DNA from: Roseithermus sacchariphilus | Lineage (GTDB): Bacteria > Bacteroidota > Rhodothermia > Rhodothermales > MEBIC09517 | Assembly (NCBI GenBank): GCA_003285105.1 | Contig: CP030158.1 | Coordinates: 3,516,664-3,580,663 of the forward strand | Length of the DNA: 64,000 nt | Direction of reading: 5' to 3' | Shown: piece after piece, positions 28,025 to 38,657 of the stretch | Numbering within the stretch: position 1 is the stretch's first letter | Layout: every line of letters begins with the position of its first letter | Translations under genes and position numbers: made by a program | Notes under the pieces: model-generated | What the model was told of the DNA's origin: nothing | The model's input: the letters and a program-made list of their open reading frames with translations, nothing else | Database searches by the model: none

Positions 28025-28399
28025 TCAGGCTCGGGCACGCCCGGCATGGTGCCGGCAGGTGTTTTCCAGCCAGGCATGCCAGACGGCGGTGATGAGCAGC
28101 CCCAGCATCTCCCGCGCGCGCTCTCCGTCGTCTTCCAGAAAGTGGTCAAACACGTACGCAAAGCCGTCCGTCCGCACGATGTCCACGGCGATCCAGCCTG
28201 CCCACACGAGCGCGATGAGGCCGAGCAGGCCCGGTATCCAGGGCGGCATCGGCCGGAGCACCAGCCATCCGCTGGCCACGGCCGTAGCACCATAGAGGGC
28301 CACCCAGGGGAGGGCGTCCGTGTCGTTCAACTGGAAATAGGCCCAGCTGACGAACAGCAGCACGCCCCCCCCGGCCAGCAGCTTCTTCCAGGTCGCCAT
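28025..28399 (-). CDS. TMEM220-family membrane protein
   Basis: A 124-aa integral membrane protein with four short hydrophobic helices (LLAGGGVLLFVSWAYFQLND, LPWVALYGATAVASGWLVL, WIPGLLGLIALVWAGWIAV, and MLGLLITAVWHAWLE). The sequence FQLNDTDALPWVALYGATA is characteristic of the transmembrane-220 family, which is widespread in Bacteroidota and animals with no established function. The ATG is 7 bp after the sugar isomerase stop, so it is the distal gene of that operon; the TRAP promoter follows. Confidence 0.8.
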   Translation of the reverse strand: MATWKKLLAGGGVLLFVSWAYFQLNDTDALPWVALYGATAVASGWLVLRPMPPWIPGLLGLIALVWAGWIAVDIVRTDGFAYVFDHFLEDDGERAREMLGLLITAVWHAWLENTCRHHAGRARA

Positions 28400-28406
28400 G
28401 GACGCC

Positions 28407-29408
28407 TCAGTGCTCGGCGAAGGCCGCGTCGAAGGCCACGGCCGACGGCTTGAAGTCGTACCGGCGGACGTTGGTGCACGACTCGGCCGCCCCGTGCTCG
28501 CGGTCCATGCCGATGTCCTCCCACTCCACCGACAGCGGCCCCTCGTAGCCGATCCGGTTGAGCGCCCGGATGATCTCCTCGAAGTGGATGTTGCCGCGCC
28601 CGATGGAGCGGAAATCCCAGTAGCGATCCACGTCGCCGAAGTCCAGGTGCCCGCCGAAGACGCCCGAGGCCTTGCGGGTGTCGGACCACCAGACGTCCTT
28701 CATGTGCACGTGGTAGATGCGATCGCTGAACTCGTAGATGAAGCGCACGTAATCGACGCCCTGATAGCCGAAGTGGCTCGGGTCGTAGTTGAACCCGAAC
28801 GCCTCCCGGTGCTTCAGCGCCTCCAGCGCCCGCCGCGCCGAAGCGATGTCGAAGGCGATCTCGGTCGGATGCACCTCCAGCCCGAACCGGACACCGACCT
28901 CGTCGAACACGTCGAGAATCGGGTTCCAGCGGTCGGCAAAATCCTGGAAGCCTCTGTCGATCAGGCCCGGCGTGTTGGGCGGGAAGGAATAGAGATAGGG
29001 CCAGATGGAGCTGCCCGTGAACCCGTTGACGACGCGCACGCCGAGCCGGGCAGCGGCCCGGGCCGTGTTCTTCATCTCCTCGGCGGCGCGCTGCCGCACG
29101 CCCTCCGGGTCGCCGTCGCCCCAGACGCGCGCGGGCACGATGGCTTTGTGCCGCTCGTCGATCTGGTCGCACACGGCCTGCCCGACGAGGTGATTGCTGA
29201 TGGCCCAGACCTTCAGGCCATACCGGGCCAGCAGGTCGTGCCGGCCCTGGCAGTAGCCGTCGTCGCTGAGGGCTTTTTCGACGTCGAAGTGATCGCCCCA
29301 GCAGGCCAGTTCGAGGCCGTCGTAGCCCCACTCGGCGGCTTTGCGGGCCAGGGTCTCCAGGGGCATATCCGCCCACTGGCCGGTAAAGAGGGTAACAGGA
29401 CGTGCCAT
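28407..29408 (-). CDS. Cytoplasmic sugar phosphate isomerase/epimerase (TIM barrel)
   Basis: A 333-aa xylose-isomerase-like TIM barrel without a signal peptide. The divalent-metal ligands of the fold are visible: Glu in [12 protein letters not shown], Asp in [11 protein letters not shown], His in [10 protein letters not shown], Glu in LSVEWEDIG. The segments [15 protein letters not shown] and [13 protein letters not shown] are typical of a broad Bacteroidota/Planctomycetes group next to Gfo/Idh oxidoreductases. It may epimerise, isomerise or eliminate a keto-sugar. The ATG at 29408 is used because upstream residues are low-complexity Ser/Ala. Same-strand operon with two oxidoreductases and an exported paralogous-fold protein. 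Confidence 0.87.
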   Translation of the reverse strand: MARPVTLFTGQWADMPLETLARKAAEWGYDGLELACWGDHFDVEKALSDDGYCQGRHDLLARYGLKVWAISNHLVGQAVCDQIDERHKAIVPARVWGDGDPEGVRQRAAEEMKNTARAAARLGVRVVNGFTGSSIWPYLYSFPPNTPGLIDRGFQDFADRWNPILDVFDEVGVRFGLEVHPTEIAFDIASARRALEALKHREAFGFNYDPSHFGYQGVDYVRFIYEFSDRIYHVHMKDVWWSDTRKASGVFGGHLDFGDVDRYWDFRSIGRGNIHFEEIIRALNRIGYEGPLSVEWEDIGMDREHGAAESCTNVRRYDFKPSAVAFDAAFAEH

Positions 29409-29487
29409 AACGATAGGTTCAGGATAGGGTTGAAGGAAAGCCGAACGGGTCGCGGCCGTGCCGGACGGAGCCAGCGACGACGCGCCC

Positions 29488-30522
29488 TCAGGTGTACTGC
29501 GGCGCCAGCTCGTCGCGGACGCGCTCCAGCAACCGCTTCGTGGCCCGGATGCCGTCCGGCTCGCTGAGGCCGTTGCCCTCGTACTCGATGCCGACGAACC
29601 CGCGATACCCGGCATCGAGGACGATCTTCATCAGACGGACGTAGTCTTTATCGCGCTCGTTGCCCTGTTCGTCGAACTCGTGGCTCTTGGCGCTGACGGC
29701 CTTCGCGTAGGGCATCAATTCTTCGACGCCCTGATACCGGTCATACTCCTCGCCTTCACGAATGCGGAAGTTGCCGAAGTCCGGCAGCGTCCCGACGCGG
29801 GGATGATCGACCAACTCCATCACGCCGACGAGCCACCGGGCGTTGCTGGAATAACCGCCGTGGTTTTCCACGAGCACGTTGATGTCGTGCCCGTCGGCGA
29901 ACTCGCAGAGCCGACGGAGCCCGTCGGCGGCCAGGCGCTGCTGCTCTTCGTAGCTGCCTGCGCTGGCGGCATTGACCCGGATGGAATGGCAGCCCAGGTA
30001 GGCCGCGGCCTCCACCCATTTGTAATGGTTCTCCACGGCCTGGCGGCGGGCGGCTTCATCGGGGTCCCCGAGGTTGCCCTCGGCGTCGCACATGATGAGG
30101 ACGTTGACCAGCCCCTCCCCGTCCGCGCGGGTCTTCATCTCGTTGAGGTAGGCGGTATCCTGCGCCCTGTCGAAGAAGAAGGTGTTGACGTACTCCACCC
30201 CGTCGACCCCGTAGGTTCGCCGAGCCTCGGTGATGAAGTCGAGGTGGCTCAGCTCGCCCCGGTAGAGCGAGGACGGATCGGTCTGCAAGGCCCGCCCGAA
30301 GGCCGCCCAGTCCCCGGAGAGCGCGTCCCCGAAGATGGCGCGATGCAGCGACCACTCGGCCAGGGAGATCTTGAAGAGCGGTTCGGCGGAGGCGGTGGCG
30401 GCGGGCATGTCGGCGTCGGAGGGCTGGCAGCCGGTCAGGCCGAGGCCGGCGCCGAGGCCAGCGCCGAGGCCGGCCCCGACACCGAGCGAGGTCTGAAGAA
30501 ACCGGCGTCGCGTGTAGCGCAT
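29488..30522 (-). CDS. Exported TIM-barrel sugar isomerase/epimerase-like lipoprotein
   Basis: A 344-aa protein starting at the ATG at 30522 with a Tat motif ([15 protein letters not shown]) and a lipobox (GLTGC). It is therefore likely exported folded and lipidated. The signal h-region is the repeat [14 protein letters not shown], encoded by a GCC/GAGGCCGGC microsatellite. The mature part is a xylose-isomerase-like barrel with metal ligands in [26 protein letters not shown] and GIEYEG. It sits between Gfo/Idh genes and the cytoplasmic isomerase. Exported Gfo/Idh and TIM-barrel pairs are known in Bacteroidota from oxidation-elimination breakdown of glycosides; the exact substrate is unknown. 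Confidence 0.87.
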   Translation of the reverse strand: MRYTRRRFLQTSLGVGAGLGAGLGAGLGLTGCQPSDADMPAATASAEPLFKISLAEWSLHRAIFGDALSGDWAAFGRALQTDPSSLYRGELSHLDFITEARRTYGVDGVEYVNTFFFDRAQDTAYLNEMKTRADGEGLVNVLIMCDAEGNLGDPDEAARRQAVENHYKWVEAAAYLGCHSIRVNAASAGSYEEQQRLAADGLRRLCEFADGHDINVLVENHGGYSSNARWLVGVMELVDHPRVGTLPDFGNFRIREGEEYDRYQGVEELMPYAKAVSAKSHEFDEQGNERDKDYVRLMKIVLDAGYRGFVGIEYEGNGLSEPDGIRATKRLLERVRDELAPQYT

Positions 30523-30568
30523 GGTTCGATGATGGTCTGGTAGCAGGTCAGGCGAAGGGGCGGGCATC

Positions 30569-31729
<1,161 letters not shown>

Positions 31730-31762
31730 GTGATGCGGAGGGGAATCTGTGAGGGGAGTGGG

Positions 31763-31785
31763 AAAAGGCCGGGATATTCCCGGCC
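31763..31785 (-). terminator. Intrinsic terminator between the two Gfo/Idh genes
   Basis: Perfect 8-bp stem GGCCGGGA-tat-TCCCGGCC, followed on the minus strand by TTTT. It lies 67 bp after the stop at 31852 and only 34 bp before the next co-directional ATG (31729). Confidence 0.75.
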
Positions 31786-31851
31786 GGCGGGTATGGGTCT
31801 GACGGGGGGAGCGAGCCGCGCGGCGGCCGTGGGCCGGAGCGCAGGCGGGGC

Positions 31852-33036
31852 TCAGCCGCCCGGCGGGGTGTAGCGGGCGTCCACCCAGGTGCCCTTCCGG
31901 CCGCTTTCGATGGCGGTGTGGATGAAGTGCACCCCGATGGCCCCGTCCTGCACGGTCGGGAAGTCGAGGTCGAAGGCGCTCGGCTCTTCGCCGGCGAGGC
32001 GTGCGGCGATGGTCCGTCCGGCGTTGCGGTAGACGTTGGCGAATGCCTCGATGAAGGCTTCGTGATGTCCGAACGGCAGGCGGCTGTTGTGCTGCGCAAT
32101 GGGCGAGACGGCATCCAGGTAGTCGTTGCCGTGCTTGTAGATCTGCTCCGGCTGATCCACGTAGCGCACGTGCAGGTAGTTGGGCGCTTCCTGCCGCCAC
32201 TTGAGGCTCGCCTCGCTGCCGTAGACCCGGATCGTCAGGTTGTTCTCCTCCCCGACCGAGATCTGCGAGCAGTACAGGATGCCCCTGGCGCCGCCTTCGT
32301 AGTGCACCAGCATGTTGGCGTCGTCCTCCAGCTGGCGGCCCGGCACGAAGGTCGTGATGTCCGCGCAGAGCCGCTCGATGCGCAGCCCCGTGATGTAGCG
32401 GGCCAGGTTCTCCGCGTGCGTGCCGATGTCCCCCACGGCCGACGAGACGCCGGCCTGCTTCGGGTCGGTACGCCAGACGGCCTGCTTGGCCCCCTCCGCC
32501 TCGAACGGCTTGTAGAGCCATCCCTGCGGGTACTCCACCACGATCTTGCGGATCGTGCCGAGCTTGCCCTGCCGCACCATCTCCCGCGCCAGCTTCACCA
32601 TCGGGTAGCCCGTGTAGTTGTGCGTCAGCGCGAAGACGATGCCGTGCCGGTCGACCAGCCGGCACAGTTCCTCGGCGTCCTCCAGCGTGGTCGTCATCGG
32701 CTTGTCGCACACCACGTGGAAGCCGGCCTCGATCGCCATCTTGGCCACGGGGAAGTGGACGTGATTGGGCGTGACGATGGAGATGAAGTCCATCCGCTCC
32801 CCTTCGGGCAAGCGGCTCTCTTTTTCGATCATCTCCTGGTACGACCCGTAGACGCGGCTCGGGTCGAGATGCAGCGCCTCGCCCTGCGCCCGGGACTTCT
32901 CGGGGTCCGACGAGAAGGCGCCGGCCACGAGGTTCATCTCGCCGTCGAGCGCGGCCGCCATGCGGTGTACGGCGCCGATGAAGGCACCGGGGCCGCCACC
33001 GACCATTCCATAGTTCAGTTTTCTACCGAGTGGCAT
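31852..33036 (-). CDS. Gfo/Idh/MocA-family oxidoreductase
   Basis: A 394-aa cytoplasmic member of the same family as its downstream neighbour but clearly diverged. The nucleotide-binding region is [20 protein letters not shown], the catalytic motif [16 protein letters not shown], and the substrate segment [18 protein letters not shown]. The [16 protein letters not shown] wording is typical of a subgroup common in sugar-catabolic loci of Bacteroidota. The ATG at 33036 follows a 256-bp gap after the phyH gene. It presumably oxidises or reduces a sugar or cyclitol; substrate unknown. Confidence 0.9.
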   Translation of the reverse strand: MPLGRKLNYGMVGGGPGAFIGAVHRMAAALDGEMNLVAGAFSSDPEKSRAQGEALHLDPSRVYGSYQEMIEKESRLPEGERMDFISIVTPNHVHFPVAKMAIEAGFHVVCDKPMTTTLEDAEELCRLVDRHGIVFALTHNYTGYPMVKLAREMVRQGKLGTIRKIVVEYPQGWLYKPFEAEGAKQAVWRTDPKQAGVSSAVGDIGTHAENLARYITGLRIERLCADITTFVPGRQLEDDANMLVHYEGGARGILYCSQISVGEENNLTIRVYGSEASLKWRQEAPNYLHVRYVDQPEQIYKHGNDYLDAVSPIAQHNSRLPFGHHEAFIEAFANVYRNAGRTIAARLAGEEPSAFDLDFPTVQDGAIGVHFIHTAIESGRKGTWVDARYTPPGG

Positions 33037-33292
33037 GTTCAGTCAGGTGAGTCAGGGGATTCCGTGGGGTTCCGGGAGGCGCCTCGGCCCGGCCGGGGCT
33101 GCCTCCATGAGCGCACGTAAGCTCAGAAATTCCGGGCGGACCTTCAACGTCTGGCCGCGACCGGGTTCACGTCGGGCCGCCACCGGGTCCCGCGTCCCCG
33201 CCTGCGGGTTCGCCGTCGGCCCGGAGGCGTTCCGGCACGCGCGGCCGGGAGCCGGCGGGGTGGCCCGACCGGGGTTCGCGGGGATCGGGCCC

Positions 33293-34090
33293 TCAGACGT
33301 CCAGGATGAACCGGGCCGCCGCACTCAAGCGCCGGCGCGTCTCCTCGCGGAGAAAACGTCGCTGGTCGATCTGCTGCACCTGGTCGCGCCGGCAGAAGTA
33401 CGAGTGGATGGCCCGGCGGGGGCGGTCGGTGCGGTTGCGGGTGCCGCCGTGCCAGGTGTGCGAGTTGAAGATCACCACCGTCCCCGCCGGCGCCACGATC
33501 TGGATCTCGTCCGGATGCGGAGCCGTCGGGTCGGCCAGGGCCTCCTGCGGGGTCGTGCCCCAGCGGTGCGACCCCGGCACGATCCGCGTGGCCCCGTTCT
33601 CCTCGGTGAAGTCGTCCAGCAGCCAGATCGAGTTACAGACCTTGAACTGGCCCGGCGGCACCGCCTCGGGCCAGTCCACGTGCAGCGCCTGGAGGCCGTC
33701 GCCGGGCCGGGCGGCGCGGTAGTTCAGCGAGGAGAGCTTGAAGGCCTCGCCGATGACGTGCCCCACGGCGGCCAGCACGCGGGGATGGGTGAAGCAGATC
33801 TCGAAGAGCGGGTCCTTGTTGACCAGGTCGCTCAGCCGATCCACCCCCTGCTCGGCCCGGTGCCGGATGTTGCCGGAGGTCCTCAACTCACTTCCCGCCG
33901 CGGCCCCCTCCTCCTCCAGCAATTCCGCCAGACGCGCATTGAAGGCGTCCACCTGCGCCCTCGTCAGGATGCCGCCCAGGGGGAGGTATCCGTGTGTGTC
34001 GAGAAATGCGATCTCATCGGCAGACAGCACAGCGTCATGGACCCCGAGCGCTTCGAGCGCCTGTTCCATCGTAAGGGTTTCCGTGGACAT
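33293..34090 (-). CDS. Phytanoyl-CoA dioxygenase (PhyH) family protein
   Basis: A 265-aa Fe(II)/2-oxoglutarate-dependent oxygenase of the PhyH type. The facial triad is visible as LHVDW (His and Asp) and SHTWHGGTRNRTDRPR (His, followed by the 2-oxoglutarate-binding Arg). The jelly-roll segment WLLDDFTEENGATRIVPGSH is diagnostic. Bacterial PhyH proteins hydroxylate diverse small molecules rather than only phytanoyl-CoA. The ATG at 34090 is preferred over the TTG three bases upstream. It lies between the MFS terminator and a Gfo/Idh gene and probably belongs to that catabolic set. Confidence 0.88.
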   Translation of the reverse strand: MSTETLTMEQALEALGVHDAVLSADEIAFLDTHGYLPLGGILTRAQVDAFNARLAELLEEEGAAAGSELRTSGNIRHRAEQGVDRLSDLVNKDPLFEICFTHPRVLAAVGHVIGEAFKLSSLNYRAARPGDGLQALHVDWPEAVPPGQFKVCNSIWLLDDFTEENGATRIVPGSHRWGTTPQEALADPTAPHPDEIQIVAPAGTVVIFNSHTWHGGTRNRTDRPRRAIHSYFCRRDQVQQIDQRRFLREETRRRLSAAARFILDV

Positions 34091-34147
34091 CAATGTCAGA
34101 ACAGGTCTTCAGTGTGATTACGCCCGAACTGGAACCGTTGAAACAGC

Positions 34148-34190
34148 GCATCGGCCCGCCGCGCTGCAAGACGAGCCGGCGGGCCGATGC
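34148..34190 (-). terminator. Intrinsic terminator after the MFS gene
   Basis: GCATCGGCCCGCC (34148-34160) and GGCGGGCCGATGC (34178-34190) form a perfect 13-bp stem. On the minus strand it is followed by GCTGTTTCAA, a weak T run. It lies 20 bp after the MFS stop and 58 bp before the phyH start. Confidence 0.7.
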
Positions 34191-34210
34191 TTCAGACAGA
34201 ACACGGGCGC

Positions 34211-35752
34211 CTAGACTGCCGTGGCCGCGGCCGCTTCTTCCGACGCCTCGGTCAGGACCACGGGCTTGTAGCCCCCCTTCGTCTTGAAGTAGAGGATCAG
34301 CCCGATGTAGCAGAGGAACATGAAGGCCGGAAGCATCGCCACGGTCAGCAGGGCGTCTTTGCGCCCCTGCTCCTGGATCTCCGCGATCTCGGCGGCCTCC
34401 TCGGGCGGGGCCGTTGCCAGCGCCTCCACGTTGAGCGCGCTGTAGTGGCCGAAGAGGCCGTCCCGCTCGACCAGGTACTCGCTGGCCATCTCCGGCTCCC
34501 GCTCCATGAGCAGTTCGGCATTGGACACGTCCTGGATGTAGCCGAGGAACGGCGCGCCGACGATGCCCACGGCGATCATCCCCACACCGGCGATGCCGTT
34601 GAGCGTCAGCGCCCCGCCGCGCGGGAACTGCTCGGCCACGATGCCGAGGGTCGTGGGCCAGAAGAACGTCTTGCCGACGCCGTAGAGCGTGGCGGCCAGC
34701 AGAATGGTGATCGCGGCGCCGGCCTGCGACAGCGCCACCAGCCCCAGGCACGCCAGCACCGAGCTGAGCGCCAGCAGCCCGAGGGGGTTCAGCCGGTGGA
34801 CGATCGGGCCGGCGTTGAACCGCAACACCATCATGATGGCCGAGGTGTAGACCAGCACCCAGCCGGCCGCCAGCCCGATCTGCTCCATGGAGTTTTCCAT
34901 CAGCACCGTGATCCAGCTATCCACGCCGAGCTCCGTCGTCGCCAGCGGGATCATCAGCAGCAACAGGAAGATGAACAGCGGCCGACCCAGCGACCGCGTG
35001 TAGGCGGCATAGATGCCCACCAGGACCAGCGTCACGATCACATTGGTCCACACCGACCAGTCCAGCACGGCCCCGACCTGGAAGACGATCATCGACGCAA
35101 TGATGAGCGCCCCGACGGCCCCGACCTCACGCAGCATGTCCCGGTAGGACGTCCCGGCCGCCACGCGCTCGTTGACGGGGAACGACTCCTTGACCAGCAT
35201 CACCGCGTAGATGACGGTGGGGATCAGGATGATGGCGATCTTCCAGCGCCACGGGATGTCGCCCAGCATGATGGCGAGGATGCCCCCCACAACGAGGCCG
35301 CCGGGCCATCCCGCGTGCAGGATGTTCAGCCACTTCGTCTTCTGCTTGTTGAAGACCGTCGCCACGACGGGGTTGATGTACGCCTCCACGGTGCCGCTGC
35401 CGAGTGCAAGCACGAAGGTGCCCAGGTACATCAGCGTGTAGCCGTCGGCCATGAGGATCAGGACGGTCGAGAGGGTATGGCAGATCAGGCCGAACCACAT
35501 CGCGACCTTGTAGCCGATCTGGTCGATGATGAGGCTGAAGAGGATGATGGAGATGGCAAAGGGCCAGAGGCCGGCCCCCAGGATCTCGCCCACCTGCGTC
35601 TCGGTAAGGCCGAACTCGGCCCCCCAGGCATCCGCCGTCAGCGCCCGGGCGATGAAGCCGAACGAGGTGGCGACCAGCGCGATGAAGCAGCCCCAGAAGA
35701 GCCGCTTGCTGTGAATGGGTTCGGAACCTGATGCAGCGGTAGCATGAGCCAT
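34211..35752 (-). CDS. Major facilitator superfamily transporter
   Basis: A 513-aa inner-membrane carrier with about 12 hydrophobic helices (e.g. LFWGCFIALVATSFGFIARA, LTLMYLGTFVLALGSG-like, GAVGALIIASMIVFQVGAVL). The insertion between helices 10 and 11 (SNAELLMEREPEMASEYLVE...) is large and acidic. The family around FFWPTTLGIVAEQFPRGGAL is found beside Gfo/Idh and isomerase genes, which favours a sugar or sugar-derivative cargo. The ATG at 35752 is chosen over the GTG 9 bases upstream. A LacI-family-like operator lies 88 bp upstream. Confidence 0.9.
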   Translation of the reverse strand: MAHATAASGSEPIHSKRLFWGCFIALVATSFGFIARALTADAWGAEFGLTETQVGEILGAGLWPFAISIILFSLIIDQIGYKVAMWFGLICHTLSTVLILMADGYTLMYLGTFVLALGSGTVEAYINPVVATVFNKQKTKWLNILHAGWPGGLVVGGILAIMLGDIPWRWKIAIILIPTVIYAVMLVKESFPVNERVAAGTSYRDMLREVGAVGALIIASMIVFQVGAVLDWSVWTNVIVTLVLVGIYAAYTRSLGRPLFIFLLLLMIPLATTELGVDSWITVLMENSMEQIGLAAGWVLVYTSAIMMVLRFNAGPIVHRLNPLGLLALSSVLACLGLVALSQAGAAITILLAATLYGVGKTFFWPTTLGIVAEQFPRGGALTLNGIAGVGMIAVGIVGAPFLGYIQDVSNAELLMEREPEMASEYLVERDGLFGHYSALNVEALATAPPEEAAEIAEIQEQGRKDALLTVAMLPAFMFLCYIGLILYFKTKGGYKPVVLTEASEEAAAATAV

Positions 35753-35839
35753 GGCAATCACATGAACGGTTCAGGGATGGGAAAGGCGCGATGCGCTCAG
35801 GGAGGGACACCGTCCGCCGCCCCCTCTGCACGGGCGTTC

Positions 35840-35853
35840 TGGAAACGCTTCCA
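35840..35853. promoter_or_regulatory. LacI/GalR-family-like operator upstream of the MFS gene
   Basis: TGGAAACGCTTCCA is a near-perfect palindrome with a central CG, the shape of LacI/GalR-family operators; only one of seven half-site positions differs. On the minus strand it is embedded in GGTACTTGGAAGCGTTTCCA, so it would overlap a -7-like element. A 12/14 match lies upstream of eboA. No LacI-type regulator gene is in the window. Confidence 0.5.
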
Positions 35854-36031
35854 AGTACCGGACTCGTGATGGGGCATCCGGCACACGCTGCCTGCGGTGG
35901 TTCGGCCGTTCTCTTGATACGGCTTCGTCGCAAAATTTTCAACAAGGCGCATCGGGGAATATACCGGCGTCTGCATAGCACACCGGCGTCCTGCCGTCAC
36001 CCTGCATCCCGGAGGCCTCCCGGCGCTGTGT

Positions 36032-38545
36032 TCACCGGTACTCGTAGAGTTCGATGACCTGCGAGCGGGTGACCTGCGCCCCGCTGACGTCGTCGGTGAC
36101 GGTCACGGAGAAGGTGTAGGTGCCGGGCTCCACCTTGCCGACGTCGATCTCGGCGACCTCGACCGTGGAGGACTCGGCGCCGCTGCGCTCGGTCTTCAGC
36201 GAGAGCGTCGGGCCGTCCTTGCCGCGCCGGAACAGCCCGCCCCGGCGTTCCGCGCCGTTCGTCGCATCCAGGGTGTACTCGACCGTGAAGGCCGTCTGGT
36301 CGTTGCCGTCGTAGGTGAGGTTGTAGATCTCGAAATAGACGAAGACGGATTGCCGCGTGGAATAGCGGTGTAACGGATTGGGAGAAACGTAGAGTCCGTT
36401 GCGGTTGAACTTGCTGACGGACGAAGCCGGGCGGATCTCGTCGGCCATGAGCAGGTCACTCATCGCCAGGCCGGGCCGGCTGAAGTCCGGTGCGGCGTAG
36501 GTCGTCGTGTGGCCGCCGAGTTGCCGGGTCTTCTCATACTGCCCGTGCAAGGCGACGTGGTAGGAGTCCGGGGGCACCGTGATGCGGAAATAGTCGATCA
36601 GCGCCGTGGTCACGTCCGGGCTGGCCGGGACCTTCTTCTGCTCGGCGTGCTCCCGGACCGGCGTCCAGTCCATCCGGTGGAGGGCGTAGCCCATCTCGAT
36701 GGGAAGCAGACCGGCCCCGGACGCATCCGTCTCGGTGATGTAGCCGATGGGCAGGGCAAAGTGCAGTTCCAGATCCGTCTGCCCCTCTTCGCCGCGGAAC
36801 GCCAGCAGCCGGTATGGCATTTCGATGGGCTCGACGGCGTCGTCCCAGGTGTGCCGATCCGTCGTCAGCCCTTCGAGCACGTACGCCCGGCTCTCCTCGA
36901 CCAGGCGCTGCTCGCCCTGCTCGAAGTCGCGCAGGTAGCGGCTCTGCATGCTCAGCACCCCGCTCTCCATCCGTCGCCCGACCGGCGCCGGACCCTGCGC
37001 GGAGTCGCTCGCGGCAAGGGCTTCCTCGACGAGGATGGCATCGTCCCCGGCCCCGGTGACGGCCTGAGACAGGTCGCTGTACTGTTCGAACTGGAGGCCT
37101 CGCACACGACGGGCGGCGGCGACCATCTCGGCGTAGGGCTGGCCCCAGTGTTCGAGGTTTTCCAGGATGCCGAAATGCGTGATGGTGGGCGTCAGGCGCC
37201 AGTTGTTGCCGCTGGCCCCGTCATCGATCACGAAGTGGAAGTCCATCCGCGGGTTTTCGTAGCGCCACGACTCGTTGGGCACCCAGTTGCCCGAGGCGCC
37301 CCGTTCGATGGGGTTCCAGTAGGCGTTGACCTCACCCTTCTGGGTACCGGTGCCAATGTCGTCGCCGACGTAGCTTTCCCGATCCGCCGGCTCGCCATGG
37401 CGGATGTAGATCAGGCCTTTGTCGTTGAACTCCTTGTTCAGGTAATAGGCCTGCGGGAGATCGAGGTCGCCGCGTCGGTCGGGGTCGTTGTGCCAGAGGC
37501 GGTAGCCGTAGAAGGCATAGTCCTGCTCGGCCTTGAGGAGGCGGCGGTAGTGTTCGCTCAGGCGCGCATTGACGGGCATCGCCGGGAGGGGGTCACGCTG
37601 GAGCCAGAACGTCTGGAAGAAGGCCCGATACTGCTCCGGCGTCTTCAGAGAGCGGTAAAGCGCCAGCTCCTTCTCGCTGATGATGTACTTGACGTCCTCG
37701 AAGACAAAGGCCGCGTCGCGGGGGCCGCGGATGGCGGCGATAGCGTCCTCGACGCACGCCTGTGCCTTCTCGTCTTCCCCGCGGGCAAAGTAGACGCGCG
37801 CCCGGGCCAGCTGCACCAGCGAACGCGGTACGATCTCGCTGTCGAGCAGCCGCAGGAAGGCGATGCCCGCGTCGGCCAGTTGGCCGTCGAGGCGCTGGCG
37901 CTCGGCCTCATAGAAGGCGACGATGTCCCCTCCGCGGGCCGCCAACAGGGTATCGAGCCGGGCAGCATCGGCCTGGTGGATCACGTATTCGTAGAGGTCG
38001 AACAGCCCGACGAAGCTATCCACCTGCTCGGGTTTGAGGCGTACCTGCGCATGGGCCAGCTCCAGCGCCCGAGCGAAGCGGCCGCGATCGCGCTCCAGGA
38101 TGGCGTACTGGTAGAGCACGTCCCGGTGCAGCGAGTCCCGGCCGAGCACATACTCGAAGTGGGCCGTGGCGTCGCGCTCGTGCTGGGCGCTGGTGAAGGT
38201 GTTGAACTTGGCGACTTCCCGGTGCGTGATGGCGCGGTACAGCCGGGCATCCAGATGGTCCGGCTCCCGGGCCAGCACCTCGTCCAGAAGCTGGCCGGCC
38301 TCGTTCCAGCGCCGCCGTTCGATGGCCACGCGGGCCAGCCCGATCTGCGCATCGACGGAAGCCGGGTCGGCTTCGAGTGCCTCGCGGTAGACCCGGCGGG
38401 CCTCCCGCCAGTCTCCGGCCTCCAGGTAGGCGGCGCCCTCATCGAGCCGCCGGGCGATGGGATCGGGCGCCTGGGCCTGGACGGAAGCACATACCATCAG
38501 GACCAGCATCCCCCCGATCCCCCACATCACACGCGAATGCTGCAT
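36032..38545 (-). CDS. Exported TPR protein with GWxTD domain
   Basis: From the ATG at 38545, preceded by GGAGGACC, the protein has 837 aa with a cleavable signal (GGMLVLMVCASVQAQA). TPR-like repeats follow (LDEGAAYLEAGDWREARRVY, AQIGLARVAIERRRWNEAGQ). A central GWxTD domain (about 380-500) carries AFFQTFWLQRDPLP and YYLNKEFNDKGLIYIRHGEP. The C-terminus is beta-rich with FEIYNLTYDG and ends EVAEIDVGKVEPGTYTFSVT. GWxTD proteins are common in Rhodothermota, Acidobacteria and Gemmatimonadota, with no proven role. It follows the sugar isomerase gene by 112 bp. The longer reading to 38875 is antisense to that gene and rejected. Confidence 0.82.
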   Translation of the reverse strand: MQHSRVMWGIGGMLVLMVCASVQAQAPDPIARRLDEGAAYLEAGDWREARRVYREALEADPASVDAQIGLARVAIERRRWNEAGQLLDEVLAREPDHLDARLYRAITHREVAKFNTFTSAQHERDATAHFEYVLGRDSLHRDVLYQYAILERDRGRFARALELAHAQVRLKPEQVDSFVGLFDLYEYVIHQADAARLDTLLAARGGDIVAFYEAERQRLDGQLADAGIAFLRLLDSEIVPRSLVQLARARVYFARGEDEKAQACVEDAIAAIRGPRDAAFVFEDVKYIISEKELALYRSLKTPEQYRAFFQTFWLQRDPLPAMPVNARLSEHYRRLLKAEQDYAFYGYRLWHNDPDRRGDLDLPQAYYLNKEFNDKGLIYIRHGEPADRESYVGDDIGTGTQKGEVNAYWNPIERGASGNWVPNESWRYENPRMDFHFVIDDGASGNNWRLTPTITHFGILENLEHWGQPYAEMVAAARRVRGLQFEQYSDLSQAVTGAGDDAILVEEALAASDSAQGPAPVGRRMESGVLSMQSRYLRDFEQGEQRLVEESRAYVLEGLTTDRHTWDDAVEPIEMPYRLLAFRGEEGQTDLELHFALPIGYITETDASGAGLLPIEMGYALHRMDWTPVREHAEQKKVPASPDVTTALIDYFRITVPPDSYHVALHGQYEKTRQLGGHTTTYAAPDFSRPGLAMSDLLMADEIRPASSVSKFNRNGLYVSPNPLHRYSTRQSVFVYFEIYNLTYDGNDQTAFTVEYTLDATNGAERRGGLFRRGKDGPTLSLKTERSGAESSTVEVAEIDVGKVEPGTYTFSVTVTDDVSGAQVTRSQVIELYEYR

Positions 38546-38657
38546 GGCCGAGGTCCTCCATGGGTCAGGGATCCGTCGCCCATCCGGCCGGTCTGCCCGG
38601 CGGAAAGGGCTTTTCCACTCCAACCACGCCGGGGCCTCCCGGTTCGCCGCGGAGACG

